Counted from the stretch's first letter, positions 36,898-45,702 are shown. The stretch: DNA of 64,000 bases from Robinsoniella peoriensis (GCF_000797495.1 NZ_JTGN01000020.1:29067-93066), one strand, 5' to 3'. Notes: generated by a model from the letters alone, not told the origin. Numbers and translations are program-made.

Positions 36898-38484
36898 CTA
36901 CTGTTCTGCCATCCAGGTATCCAATTGCGTTTGATTTTCCTTAACAATTTCCTCAATACCTGCATCCTTCAATGCCTGTCTGAACTCGGGTAGTATTTCC
37001 GCCGGATTCTGGGCACCGGTTGATATTATTCCTGTATACTGGGAAACTACGGCATCTACTGCTGCTTTTTGTGCCGATACATTGGCAGCATTAAATACAT
37101 AGCCCAGCGTACAGGATTTCCGTTTATCAGAAACACTGGAATTAAATTCTTTTAATTCCTTATAATAGTCCAGAGTCAGGGGTTCAAATACACTGATTGT
37201 GGATTTATCCCCATATACATGCAGCGGCATATGATAAGGACTGTTAGACTCATTTACTCCATCTGCAAAGCGGATCACAGCCTGTCCGGGAACTTCCCCT
37301 TTTTCAACTACCTCATAACTAATCCCCTCCAGCCCATAAGTCAGAATATTGTCCAGTTCATTATCTGCATACAGCATATTAAGGAACTGAAAGGTCTTTT
37401 CAGGATTTTCACAATTATAAGGGATTGACCACATGGTTGATTGATATTTCTGTGTTGCACAGTATTTATCTACTAAGGTAATCGGAACCATCTCTGTACC
37501 GCAGTCCCGGCTCACATTCATTTTAGCGTCAATATCGGTACCTGCAAAGTATCCCAGATAAAAGCCTGACTGTATCTGCGTAGTTGCTGCATCTGTATTG
37601 GTAGACGCATCCGGCGAGAAATAGCCAGACTGTGCCCAGTCATACATAGTGTTTGCAAATTCCTCATATTCCGGTGTACCGAACAGGTCTGTCACCTTGG
37701 TGTCTCCATCAAATCCAGCTCCAATCAGAACTCCCGTATTCATCGAAGAACCCAGATAGTCTACTGCATGAAAGCTGCTGTAATAATTAGAGGTGGATCC
37801 TGTGCCGGCAATGCCGTAATAGCCTTCTCCATATTTGTCCTTAAATGCCTTAAATAATTTACTCAAATCATCCGCTGTATAGACCTTGTCCTCTTCAAAC
37901 GTGAAGCCCAGTTCATCCAGCATATCCTTTCTGGCAAAATAACCATCTACCAGAACCATTTTTTCTTCTGATGGAACAGCGTACAGCTTTCCATCGTAAT
38001 ACCCTCCTGCCATTGCGATTCCTTCTGCATCTTTGATGTCCTGCCCATACTGATTGTATAGATCATCCAATGAAAGAAACGCATTCTTGCTCACATAGTC
38101 TGATAAACCTCCGATTACGCTTACCAGATCCAGTTTGTCACCGGATGCTATCATCAGATTTGTCTGTGATTTCAAATCAGACACGGAAATGGGATACAGG
38201 GTAACGTTTACACCTATTTCCGGTTCTACAATTTCGTTAATGGCGGCTTCTACTTCAGCCAGACCGGATGGTTCGCTTCCCAGAGTCGGAATTTCCATCA
38301 CGATATTGTAAACATCACCTTCGCTCTCCTTTTTCTCTGTTTCTCCGCTCTCATTTTTGGATTCTGCAGAAACTGTTTCTTTGCCGGCTGTGGAATTTGT
38401 CTCTCCCTCATTGTTTCCACAAGCTGTTAAAGATAACCCCATCCCCAATGACAATAAAATGGCCAACATTTTTTTCGTGTTCAT
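36898..38484 (-). CDS. Lpl-type extracellular solute-binding lipoprotein
   Basis: About 528 residues, the larger size typical of LipO/LplA-type binding proteins. The signal peptide ends at the lipobox LTAC (Cys22 from the chosen start); a Glu/Lys/Ser-rich linker follows to about residue 57. Segments such as NLMIASGDKLDLVSV and YAVPSEEKMVLVDGYFARKD are typical of this group. Of two nearby ATG codons, the one at 38484 has GGAGG six bases upstream, whereas the one at 38490 directly abuts it. Its promoter has three direct repeats with a 21-base period. It probably delivers a beta-glucoside- or rhamnoside-containing oligosaccharide, judging by the operon's enzymes. Confidence 0.9.
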   Translation of the reverse strand: MNTKKMLAILLSLGMGLSLTACGNNEGETNSTAGKETVSAESKNESGETEKKESEGDVYNIVMEIPTLGSEPSGLAEVEAAINEIVEPEIGVNVTLYPISVSDLKSQTNLMIASGDKLDLVSVIGGLSDYVSKNAFLSLDDLYNQYGQDIKDAEGIAMAGGYYDGKLYAVPSEEKMVLVDGYFARKDMLDELGFTFEEDKVYTADDLSKLFKAFKDKYGEGYYGIAGTGSTSNYYSSFHAVDYLGSSMNTGVLIGAGFDGDTKVTDLFGTPEYEEFANTMYDWAQSGYFSPDASTNTDAATTQIQSGFYLGYFAGTDIDAKMNVSRDCGTEMVPITLVDKYCATQKYQSTMWSIPYNCENPEKTFQFLNMLYADNELDNILTYGLEGISYEVVEKGEVPGQAVIRFADGVNESNSPYHMPLHVYGDKSTISVFEPLTLDYYKELKEFNSSVSDKRKSCTLGYVFNAANVSAQKAAVDAVVSQYTGIISTGAQNPAEILPEFRQALKDAGIEEIVKENQTQLDTWMAEQ

Positions 38485-38516
38485 AACCATCCTCCTTTAT
38501 CTTTCTTGATGAGATT

Positions 38517-38598
38517 ATTATACTCTTTTCCCTACTGTTCTGTATTAAACTATTCCAACAGAAACTTATACTATTCCCTGGAAAATTAACACTTTCCC
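38517..38598 (-). promoter_or_regulatory. Promoter with three 21-bp-phased direct repeats (candidate AraC-type activator sites)
   Basis: On the minus strand a TATAAT box (38517-38522) lacks a good -35 box. Upstream, ACTATTCC at 38549-38556, ACTATTCC at 38570-38577 and ACTTTCCC at 38591-38598 recur with an exact 21-base period (two helical turns), and ACTTTTAC at 38612 may be a fourth weak copy. The proximal repeat lies beside the -35 position, as for class II activation. The regulator encoded immediately upstream (38616-39401) is the likely binder. Confidence 0.68.
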
Positions 38599-38615
38599 GA
38601 CATTCTTTAGCACTT

Positions 38616-39401
38616 TTACAACATCTCCTTATTTCGCATCTCCTGGATATATTCTCTGGGCGTTTTACCCGTACATTTTTTAAATATCTTCGTGAAATAC
38701 GAATAATTATTGTATCCCGCCTTCACTGATGCGGCGCTGACCGTAATATTTCCATCCTGTAATAGCTTTTTCGCAAGACTGATCCTCTGCTCCGTAATAT
38801 AATCCATGATTGACATATTATGTTTTTTACGGAAAATTCTTCCCAGATGGGCACTGCTCACATGCACATTTTTTGCAATTTCTTCGATATTTAAAGGTTC
38901 TGATATATGACTGTAAATATATTCTTCCACCTGTTCTACAATATCCGCTGCTATGGGCACCTTAACATCATCTTTCAGATTGTTCAGGTATATCTTCCCA
39001 TAATTCTCATACATTTCAGCATCTCCTCTTTCTTTTACCTGCCGCTGTGCCTTTGCCAGATAATCTTCTACTTCCGACGAATCAGCCGGCTTCAGAATAT
39101 AGCCCAGACACTGCATGGAAACTGCCTGTTTTGCAAAATCAAATTCACTGTGACAGGTCAAAAAAATGCACTCTGTATTTGGATAATGTTCTTTCACCCA
39201 CTTTACCAGTTCAAGCCCGCTTCCAAAAGGCATTTCTATATCACACAGCAGAATATCAACTTTCTTTTGAAGAAAAATATTCACTGCCTGGGTATAACTA
39301 TTCGCGGTCAGAATTTCGTCAAACTCAAAATTTCCCCAGTTAATATCATCTAATAATCCCTGTATTGCCAAGATCTCATCATCTACAATCAAGACATTCA
39401 T
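38616..39401 (-). CDS. Response regulator with AraC-type DNA-binding domain (short form)
   Basis: 261 residues from the preferred start MNVLIVDDE at 39401, where GGAG lies eight bases upstream; the start overlaps the kinase stop as ATGA. The receiver has D7/D8, acceptor D54 in LCDIEMPFGSG and lysine in YILKPADSSE. The AraC helix-turn-helix pair follows almost directly (NIEEIAKNVHVSSAHLGRIF, then SAASVKAGYNNYSYFTKIF), so the long middle region of the other two regulators is absent. It probably binds the phased repeats 20 bases downstream of its own stop. Confidence 0.92.
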   Translation of the reverse strand: MNVLIVDDEILAIQGLLDDINWGNFEFDEILTANSYTQAVNIFLQKKVDILLCDIEMPFGSGLELVKWVKEHYPNTECIFLTCHSEFDFAKQAVSMQCLGYILKPADSSEVEDYLAKAQRQVKERGDAEMYENYGKIYLNNLKDDVKVPIAADIVEQVEEYIYSHISEPLNIEEIAKNVHVSSAHLGRIFRKKHNMSIMDYITEQRISLAKKLLQDGNITVSAASVKAGYNNYSYFTKIFKKCTGKTPREYIQEMRNKEML

Positions 39402-41038
39402 TGTTCCTGCTCCTTTTCTTCCCTCCATGGTATTTTGATAAATATCTGTGTTCCTTCTCCCAGACAACTGGTAATATTAATGTATGCACTTTCCTGATAC
39501 AGCATTTTCAACCTCCGCTTACAGTTCCAAATGCCAATGTGCTTACCAGTCTCATTTTCCGGAATTTCACCTTTTCTCAAAATCCCAAGCATTTCCTCCG
39601 TCATGCCATTTCCGGTATCACAGACACTGATGAACAGACTGTCTTCTTCTTTCCGGATGCTGACAATAATCTCTATTTCGCTGCCCATCCTCACAGCATA
39701 TTTTACTGCATTCTCAACAAAATTTAATATCAGCAAGGACGGAATTTGTATTTCCATAACCTCAGCTTCAAAATTCCCAATATAGCTGAATGTTCCGGGA
39801 AAGCGAATCTTCTGAATCTCAAGATAATTTTCCACACATTTCATCTCATCTGACAAACGAATCATTCCATTGGTGTGCCACAAAGAAAATCTCAGATAAT
39901 CCGCCAAATATTTGGTGAATTCCTTTATCTCCCTGTTCTTCCCGGATCTTGCCAGACTAAAAATTATATTCAGGCAGTTGACAATAAAGTGCGGATTCAC
40001 CTGCAGCCTTAAATTGGTTGCTTCAATGTCCCTCTTCTCCAGTTCTGATTCATAAATCTGTATCTTAAGACTCTTTAGCTGACCTGCCATAGAATTAAAC
40101 CTGCGGTTTAATTCATTAGCCTCCCGGTTCTCTCCAACTTCCGTAATCCTATATTCTGAATTTCCAGATTCTAATTCCGCCATTGCATGGTTTACCTTTT
40201 GAATTGGCCGGATCACAATTCTCTTTAAAACGATAATGATAATTGGGATAAATATCAAATAAATAGTCGGTATCAAAAACCAAATTTGCTCAGCCAGCGG
40301 TATCTGCGCCTCCAGGACTTTTTGAGAAAGAGAAATGTGCATGTAAATATCTGCTTTCGCTGATTTCACTACAATTAGTTCCCTGCCTTTCTCCTTATTA
40401 TCCTGCATTTTGTTATCAAAAAAGACTTCTGATTCTTCCATAGACAGGCTGTCGGAAAATTTTTTCTCAAGGTCATTGAGATTAATGAGGGCCCCATAAT
40501 AGAACCCGTCCAGAGCAAATTTACGTACCATCCACTTCTTCCCCATGATCTCCCGGCATTCCCACACAAACGGTGTATTTTCCCCGCACAAATTGAGAAG
40601 GTATTCCTTCACATCCTTCTTGTCGGCATTGTAATTACTCCGCAAAGCAATATTTAAGTAATTCTCATTTTCAATGAAGAAAAAATATCCATCAGCATCC
40701 AGCGCGTATCTTACCCGGCTGTTTAATTGCTGCCAGTAAAAATCAGCCTCTCTTATAAACGACTCTCCCTGCTTATGTTTCCTTAACTCTAAAACATGCT
40801 GATTTTCATCTATCTCAGTAATATTGTAAGTGTCTGACGAATAGATCCTGCGGTCCAATTCATACATATATATTTCAGCCGCCCTGGAAACTGATTCCAC
40901 ACTTTTGCTTAGAAACGCATGGTGTACCTGTGAGGAAAAAACGACTGCAATAATATTAATTGGTAAAATCAGAACTGTCATTAAAATAATCACCTGCAAT
41001 GTAACTGATAACTTTCCAATTTTTGTAAATATTCTCAT
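39398..41038 (-). CDS. Membrane sensor histidine kinase (YesM-like)
   Basis: 546 residues. Membrane segments at about 15-35 and 250-275 enclose an extracellular sensor region of some 220 residues; HAMP follows, then the acceptor histidine in LQVNPHFIVNCLN (near 350) and the ATP-binding domain with DTGNGM. It is the first gene of the third glycan locus, overlapping its regulator gene by four bases. The preceding gap (41039-41174) shows no other gene. Confidence 0.92.
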   Translation of the reverse strand: MRIFTKIGKLSVTLQVIILMTVLILPINIIAVVFSSQVHHAFLSKSVESVSRAAEIYMYELDRRIYSSDTYNITEIDENQHVLELRKHKQGESFIREADFYWQQLNSRVRYALDADGYFFFIENENYLNIALRSNYNADKKDVKEYLLNLCGENTPFVWECREIMGKKWMVRKFALDGFYYGALINLNDLEKKFSDSLSMEESEVFFDNKMQDNKEKGRELIVVKSAKADIYMHISLSQKVLEAQIPLAEQIWFLIPTIYLIFIPIIIIVLKRIVIRPIQKVNHAMAELESGNSEYRITEVGENREANELNRRFNSMAGQLKSLKIQIYESELEKRDIEATNLRLQVNPHFIVNCLNIIFSLARSGKNREIKEFTKYLADYLRFSLWHTNGMIRLSDEMKCVENYLEIQKIRFPGTFSYIGNFEAEVMEIQIPSLLILNFVENAVKYAVRMGSEIEIIVSIRKEEDSLFISVCDTGNGMTEEMLGILRKGEIPENETGKHIGIWNCKRRLKMLYQESAYINITSCLGEGTQIFIKIPWREEKEQEQ

Positions 41039-41174
41039 TTTTTATTTTCCTCCAGCTAATTTTCATTCAGAATCCCATTTTAAAGCGAGTAACATAATTA
41101 TATCAGATATATTTACTATTTATCAACACTTAGCAGGAAGAAATGAAATCTATCAGAACAAACTTTGGGGGGAA

Positions 41175-41229
41175 ATAATAAAAATCAGGGTAGAAATCCA
41201 TATAGTAAGATTTCTACCCTGATTCTTTT
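41175..41229 (-). terminator. Strong terminator of the recR operon
   Basis: AATCAGGGTAGAAATC and GATTTCTACCCTGATT form a perfect 16-bp stem (41183-41224). On the minus strand it is followed by a T-rich tail, on the plus strand by CTTTT. It lies just past the recR stop at 41241. Confidence 0.92.
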
Positions 41230-41240
41230 AGCATACATTT

Positions 41241-41837
41241 TTATAATTCCACACGCCCTTCCAGGGCTCTTAGCAAAGTCACTTCATCGATATATTCCAG
41301 GTCACCGCCTACCGGCACTCCACTGGCAATTCTGCTGACCTTAACTCCGGTTGGTTTAATCAGCTTACTGATGTACATTGCTGTTGTCTCACCTTCCAGA
41401 CTTGAATTCGTCGCAATTATAACTTCTTTTATATCCTGCTGCAAACGCTGCATTAATTCCTTTAACTTAATATCATTTGGACCTATCCCCAGCATAGGTG
41501 ATATTGCACCGTGAAGTACGTGATAGACGCCCTCAAATTTACCGGTTTTTTCATATGCCGCCAGATCCCTTGTGTTTTCCACAACCATTATGGTAGTCTG
41601 GTCCCTTTTTGGATTTCTGCAAATCGGACAGAGCTCACTGTCTGTCAAAGTATAGCACTGTTTGCAGTAACGTACATTTTCCTTCGCCTCGATAATGGCA
41701 TCGGAAAGCCGCTTCACCTCATCCAGGGGCCTGTTAATAATGTGAAAAGCCAAGCGCTGGGCCGATTTGGCCCCCACACCCGGCAGCTTTGACAATTCTT
41801 CAATTAATTTACTGATCTGACTGCTGTAATAATCCAT
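41241..41837 (-). CDS. recR: Recombination mediator protein RecR
   Basis: 198 residues, the normal length. The helix-hairpin-helix SKLPGVGAKSAQRLAFHI is at about 15-32, the four-cysteine zinc finger CKQC...CPIC at about 57-75, and the TOPRIM domain follows with MVVENTRDLAAYE and ISPMLGIGP. RecR forms a clamp that loads RecA at gaps together with RecO/RecF. Its start overlaps the ybaB stop by one base, in the classic dnaX-ybaB-recR order. Confidence 0.98.
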   Translation of the reverse strand: MDYYSSQISKLIEELSKLPGVGAKSAQRLAFHIINRPLDEVKRLSDAIIEAKENVRYCKQCYTLTDSELCPICRNPKRDQTTIMVVENTRDLAAYEKTGKFEGVYHVLHGAISPMLGIGPNDIKLKELMQRLQQDIKEVIIATNSSLEGETTAMYISKLIKPTGVKVSRIASGVPVGGDLEYIDEVTLLRALEGRVEL

Positions 41838-42193
41838 TAGAACGGAAATCCTCCACCCATTCCACCAAGACCACCTGTCAGCTTCGCCATTGCAGCACCT
41901 GCTTCTTCTTCCATCTTACGAAGTGCTTCATTTGTAGCTGCCATAATCAGGTCTTCTAACATTTCAATATCATCGGGATCAACCACTTCTTCTTTTAAAG
42001 AAACCTTGGTTATTTCTTTTTTACCGGATACGGTAACTTCTACAGCACCGCCCCCTGCACTTGCAGTATATTCTTTTTCTTCTAATGCTTTCTGGTTTTC
42101 TTCCATCTGTTTCTGCATTTTCTGAGCCTGTTTCATCAGATTATTCATGTTGCCGGGCATTCCGCCTCCCGGAAATCCTCCACGTTTTGCCAT
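41837..42193 (-). CDS. ybaB: YbaB/EbfC family nucleoid-associated protein
   Basis: 118 residues. A Gly/Met-rich N-terminus (GGFPGGGMPGNMNNLMKQAQ) leads into the two-helix YbaB fold with VEVTVSGKKEITKVSL and VDPDDIEMLEDLIMAATNEA. The protein binds DNA as a dimer. It lies between dnaX (25 bases upstream) and recR (one-base overlap), the usual context. Confidence 0.97.
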   Translation of the reverse strand: MAKRGGFPGGGMPGNMNNLMKQAQKMQKQMEENQKALEEKEYTASAGGGAVEVTVSGKKEITKVSLKEEVVDPDDIEMLEDLIMAATNEALRKMEEEAGAAMAKLTGGLGGMGGGFPF

Positions 42194-42217
42194 TTTAATA
42201 AATCCTCCTATTTCTTA

Positions 42218-43912
42218 TCAGTCTTCAATTACTACATCTGTGTGTATAAATTCTTTGATTGCATCTTCAACACTGATGCTGACAATATTGCCTTTATTCA
42301 GATGGCTGTCAACTTCCAGCATCATCTTCACTTCTACTTTTTTTCCAATCTTGCTGGCAATAATCCTCTCCAGCTCTTCCTTACGTTCCTCGCTTGCCAC
42401 ATAACGCTCACCCTGGAAATCCGGAAAACAAACAAACAGTCTGTCGTCTTCCCCCTGGGCATTGTATTTGGGTTCAGCCATGGATAAGACAATCTTAAAC
42501 CGTCCTTCCGTCTCAGCAACGATACTTTTCCAGATCTTCTTTACCTCCTGAAGATCCTGCGGTGCTGCTTTTTCCAGATTACGGCCTTGTGCCGGCATTT
42601 GGGATCTTGTCACAGAACCGGCTTCCGGTGCGTTGCCCATATTTCCTGTACCTGCCGGAGGTACTTCTGCATTACCGGCATGATAAGCTCCGCCCAAAAC
42701 AGCTTCTCCCGCCACTGCAGTACCAGATGGTACAGACTGAACTGACTGGATGGCTATTCCGCTTTCCAGCTTCTTTTCCAAAAGGCGTATCCGCTCAACC
42801 AGTGAAATTTCATCATTTTCCATTTCCGGCTTACACAGCTTAATCAGGGCAATCTCCAATAATATTCTTTTCGATGACGCATACTTGATCTGATTGGATA
42901 ACTCAGAAAAAATACGGATAAACCGCATAAGGGTATCTTCCCTGACCATCCCGGCCTCTTCCTGAAGTTTTTTCATATTTTCTGTAGATACATCCAGAAC
43001 ATCTTCCATATTATCAGATGTTTTCAGAAGAAGCAAGTTTCTCATGTACCATGTGAAATCTACTACGAACTGCGTCAGTTCTCTTCCCTGCATGATCAGC
43101 TCTTCAAGCTTTGCCATAGCCCCAGCCACATCATGGCTGAGCACCATTCGCAGCAGATCGCTGAACACATCCGTATCCACAGCACCAAGCACTTCCAGCA
43201 CATTATCATAGGTAAGTTTCTCACCCAGATAAAAAGCGATACACTGATCCAAGAGACTCAGGGCATCTCGCATGGAACCGTCTGCTTTTTTTGCAATGTA
43301 GTTTGTTGCCTTTGTTTCTACTTCCACCTGTTCTTCTTCCATAAGTTTATTCAGATGGGAACTAATCGTTGTCAGGGCAATTCGCTTAAAGTCATACCTC
43401 TGACACCTGGACAGAATCGTAATCGGAATCTTATGTGCCTCTGTAGTTGCCAGGATAAAGATTACATACGAAGGCGGCTCTTCCAAAGTCTTAAGAAGCG
43501 CATTAAACGCACCTATAGACAGCATATGAACCTCGTCGATAATGTATACCTTGAATCTGCCCTCGGTAGGTGAATAAGCTACCTCATCACGAATTTCACG
43601 AATATTGTCCACACCATTATTCGAAGCCGCATCGATTTCGATTACATTCATGGAACTTCCTGTTGAAATTGCCTTACAGGTTTCACATTCGTTGCAGGGA
43701 TTGCCATCAATCGGATGTTCACAATTTACTGCCTTTGCCAGAATCTTGGCAATGGTTGTCTTACCTGTTCCACGGGTTCCGCAAAACAGGTAAGCATGCC
43801 CGATTCTATCTGCCTTAATTTGATTTTTCAGCGTTGTAACTATATGGTCCTGACCTTTTACATCCGCAAAAGTATCCGGACGGAATTTACGGTATAAAGC
43901 AGTATAACTCAT
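42218..43912 (-). CDS. dnaX: DNA polymerase III subunit gamma/tau
   Basis: 564 residues. The AAA+ clamp-loader domain has Walker A in GTRGTGKTT (46-54), a four-cysteine zinc module (CEHPIDGNPCNECETC), Walker B in VYIIDEVHML and the arginine-finger motif SRCQRYDF. Residues 380-440 are a low-complexity Gly/Ala/Pro linker, followed by a tau-like C-terminal domain. The protein links clamp loading to the replicative polymerase. No obvious programmed-frameshift signal was found by eye. It lies 18 bases after the phosphofructokinase gene and is probably co-transcribed with it. Confidence 0.97.
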   Translation of the reverse strand: MSYTALYRKFRPDTFADVKGQDHIVTTLKNQIKADRIGHAYLFCGTRGTGKTTIAKILAKAVNCEHPIDGNPCNECETCKAISTGSSMNVIEIDAASNNGVDNIREIRDEVAYSPTEGRFKVYIIDEVHMLSIGAFNALLKTLEEPPSYVIFILATTEAHKIPITILSRCQRYDFKRIALTTISSHLNKLMEEEQVEVETKATNYIAKKADGSMRDALSLLDQCIAFYLGEKLTYDNVLEVLGAVDTDVFSDLLRMVLSHDVAGAMAKLEELIMQGRELTQFVVDFTWYMRNLLLLKTSDNMEDVLDVSTENMKKLQEEAGMVREDTLMRFIRIFSELSNQIKYASSKRILLEIALIKLCKPEMENDEISLVERIRLLEKKLESGIAIQSVQSVPSGTAVAGEAVLGGAYHAGNAEVPPAGTGNMGNAPEAGSVTRSQMPAQGRNLEKAAPQDLQEVKKIWKSIVAETEGRFKIVLSMAEPKYNAQGEDDRLFVCFPDFQGERYVASEERKEELERIIASKIGKKVEVKMMLEVDSHLNKGNIVSISVEDAIKEFIHTDVVIED

Positions 43913-43930
43913 GCTTTACTCTCCAATCTA

Positions 43931-45004
43931 TTAATCTCCAAAACTAATGCCGATTAATTTTGCTTCCTTAATCAGCTGGTCATCCGGCGATACCATTTTT
44001 AACTTACCTGCTACATCTTCCAGTGGAATCTTCTTCGCTTTTCCATTTACGATTCCAACCATACAGCCATATTCCTTATCCAGAATACACTGTGCTGCTT
44101 CTGCGCCCAGTCTGGTAGAAAGAACCCTGTCATAAGGACATGGACTTCCGCCTCTCTGAGTATGTCCCGGAACTGTGATTCGAATCTCCATACCTGTTTC
44201 AGCCTGGATCTTCTCTGCAATTTCATATGATACAGACGGATGCCTCTTGTTCTTTAATTTTTCTTTTAATTCTTTCTTGGACAGTTTGGCATCTTCTTTT
44301 GAAATAGCACCTTCTGCAACTGCCAGAATTGTAAATCCCTTACCATCTCTGGAACGTTTGTCTATAGCTTCGATCACCTTAGAAATATCGTATGGGATCT
44401 CAGGCAGCAAAATAATATCTGCTCCGCCGGCAATACCCGCATGCAGCGTGAGCCATCCAACCTTATGCCCCATAACTTCTACGATAAATACACGGTTGTG
44501 CGATGCCGCAGTGGTATGAATGCAGTCAATGGCATCTGTTGCAATATTTGTAGCACTTTGAAAGCCAAAAGTCATGTCTGTTCCCCAGATATCATTATCA
44601 ATCGTCTTGGGGAGATGTATGATATTCAAACCTTCTTCACGGAGAAGATTTGCTGTCTTTTGTGTACCATTTCCTCCCAGAATCACCAGGCAGTCCAGAC
44701 GAAGTTTATAGTAGGTCTGTTTCATCGCCTCTACCTTGTCCAGTCCATTTTCATCCGGGACGCGCATAAGCTTGAATGGCTGTCTGGATGTTCCTAATAT
44801 AGTCCCGCCTTTCGTCAGAATCCCGGAAAAATCCTTGCTGGTCAGCATTCTGTAGTCCCCATAAATAAGCCCTTTATATCCATTTGCGAACCCATATACT
44901 TCCAGCTCGTCCGCATTGGTACTCAGCCCCTTTACGACACCGCGCATTGTTGCATTTAAAGCCTGACAGTCGCCACCGCTTGTTAACATTCCAATTCTAA
45001 TCAT
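43931..45004 (-). CDS. pfkA: 6-phosphofructokinase, group with G104/K124-type active site
   Basis: 357 residues, longer than the 320 of E. coli PfkA. The phosphofructokinase fold is clear: LTSGGDCQALNA at the N-terminus, TIDND with the catalytic Asp, PGHTQRGGSP at about 280. Two specificity sites differ from the ATP enzyme: GGDG is GGNG here (Asn for the metal-binding Asp103) and the residue before TIDND is Lys (HLPKTIDND) where ATP enzymes have Gly124. Lys124 is typical of PPi-dependent and mixed-type enzymes, so the phosphoryl donor cannot be taken as ATP. It has its own promoter and precedes dnaX. Confidence 0.93.
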   Translation of the reverse strand: MIRIGMLTSGGDCQALNATMRGVVKGLSTNADELEVYGFANGYKGLIYGDYRMLTSKDFSGILTKGGTILGTSRQPFKLMRVPDENGLDKVEAMKQTYYKLRLDCLVILGGNGTQKTANLLREEGLNIIHLPKTIDNDIWGTDMTFGFQSATNIATDAIDCIHTTAASHNRVFIVEVMGHKVGWLTLHAGIAGGADIILLPEIPYDISKVIEAIDKRSRDGKGFTILAVAEGAISKEDAKLSKKELKEKLKNKRHPSVSYEIAEKIQAETGMEIRITVPGHTQRGGSPCPYDRVLSTRLGAEAAQCILDKEYGCMVGIVNGKAKKIPLEDVAGKLKMVSPDDQLIKEAKLIGISFGD

Positions 45005-45031
45005 ATGACACTACACCTTTCCTGTTATAAT

Positions 45032-45053
45032 CAAAGTGTTACGAACCACTTTG
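45032..45053 (-). promoter_or_regulatory. Stem-loop in the pfkA leader
   Basis: CAAAGTG and CACTTTG form a 7-bp stem with an 8-base loop about 28 bases before the pfkA start codon. It may be an operator palindrome or a leader hairpin; there is no T-run. Confidence 0.4.
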
Positions 45054-45102
45054 TTAAGTTATTTTCCTCTTCAAACAGGCAGATAAACACGCCTCTTTGT
45101 TC

Positions 45103-45131
45103 ATTATATATTATTTTTACTTTTATCACAA
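45103..45131 (-). promoter_or_regulatory. Promoter of the pfkA-dnaX region
   Basis: On the minus strand TTGTGA (45126-45131), 17 bases, TATAAT (45103-45108), about 100 bases before the pfkA start. Confidence 0.6.
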
Positions 45132-45147
45132 TAACTTGAATAAAGTT

Positions 45148-45176
45148 TTTGCATTTTTCAAAAAATGTGATATACT
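45148..45176 (+). promoter_or_regulatory. Promoter of tRNA-Ser
   Basis: TTTGCA (45148-45153), 17 bases, TATACT (45171-45176), ending 12 bases before the tRNA. It is divergent from the pfkA promoter with about 16 bases between the two -35 boxes. Confidence 0.55.
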
Positions 45177-45188
45177 ATTTAAGTGCAT

Positions 45189-45276
45189 GGAGACGTATCG
45201 AAGTGGCCATAACGAGCTTGACTCGAAATCAAGTTGTCGGGCAACCGGCACGTGGGTTCGAATCCCACCGTCTCCG
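45189..45276 (+). tRNA. tRNA-Ser (anticodon CGA)
   Basis: The acceptor arms GGAGACG and CGTCTCC pair perfectly with discriminator G. The anticodon stem CTTGA/TCAAG encloses CTCGAAA, giving anticodon CGA. A long variable arm (TTGTCGGGCAACCGGCA region) is typical of class II serine tRNAs, and the T arm is GTGGG-TTCGAAT-CCCAC. CCA is not encoded. Degraded mobile-element genes follow downstream, as is common at tRNA integration sites. Confidence 0.97.
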
Positions 45277-45367
45277 CTATTAATAAATCGAGTGTTTACG
45301 CGTTTTGCCTATATTTAAAGGAACTGTTAAGAATTAAATGTACTGTAGAAGTATAAATTTTGTCACA

Positions 45368-45411
45368 CGTGTTGCATTTTTACTTAGGAATGCAACACGA
45401 AATGCAACACG
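45368..45411. repeat. Three copies of an 11-mer (one inverted) beside the tRNA
   Basis: CGTGTTGCATT (45368-45378) is followed by AATGCAACACG at 45389-45399 and again at 45401-45411. The arrangement resembles arm-type binding sites of tyrosine integrases, and its position 90 bases past a tRNA-Ser fits an integration site. No integrase gene remains and I found no second copy of the tRNA 3' end in the window. Confidence 0.5.
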
Positions 45412-45431
45412 GAAAATGATATAATATGCTT

Positions 45432-45461
45432 AAAAAGTCCCTAGGAAACTGGGGACTTTTT
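45432..45461 (+). terminator. Terminator hairpin downstream of the tRNA region
   Basis: AAAAAGTCCC and GGGACTTTTT form a 10-bp stem with a 10-base loop. The A- and T-runs make it usable on both strands. Confidence 0.7.
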
Positions 45462-45540
45462 ATTCCATTTATTCTCATTGTATTTGTTCCTGTAAAAAAG
45501 TATATTTAAGATAAGTAAATTACTTTATGGAGAAAATATT

Positions 45541-45702
45541 ATGAGACAAGTCCTAAATATAGAATTAGAATGCCGCACGCTCCTAAGCGGTGCACAGGAA
45601 CCTGTGTTGGTTAGAACGCTACCCGATACCGCAGATAGCCATTATTATAAAATATTAGACATAAAGAACGGGAAAAAAAGTGGCACCGGGGCAAGTACAT
45701 AA
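45541..45702 (+). CDS. Small hypothetical protein, 53 residues
   Basis: ATG at 45541 is preceded by GGAG at eight bases. The frame gives a 53-residue protein beginning MRQVLNIELECRTLL and ending in a Lys/Gly-rich tail. I recognise no family. It lies among mobile-element remnants and could be an intact accessory gene or the start of a broken one. A terminator hairpin follows at 45796. Confidence 0.35.
   Translation: MRQVLNIELECRTLLSGAQEPVLVRTLPDTADSHYYKILDIKNGKKSGTGAST

Noticed and set aside
36898..38484. A riboswitch before the binding-protein gene
   Set aside because: The 38485-38615 gap shows phased direct repeats and a promoter, with no conserved riboswitch core.
42218..43912. Programmed frameshifting in dnaX
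   Set aside because: I saw no A-rich slippery heptamer followed by a hairpin at the expected place; the single 564-residue product is sufficient.
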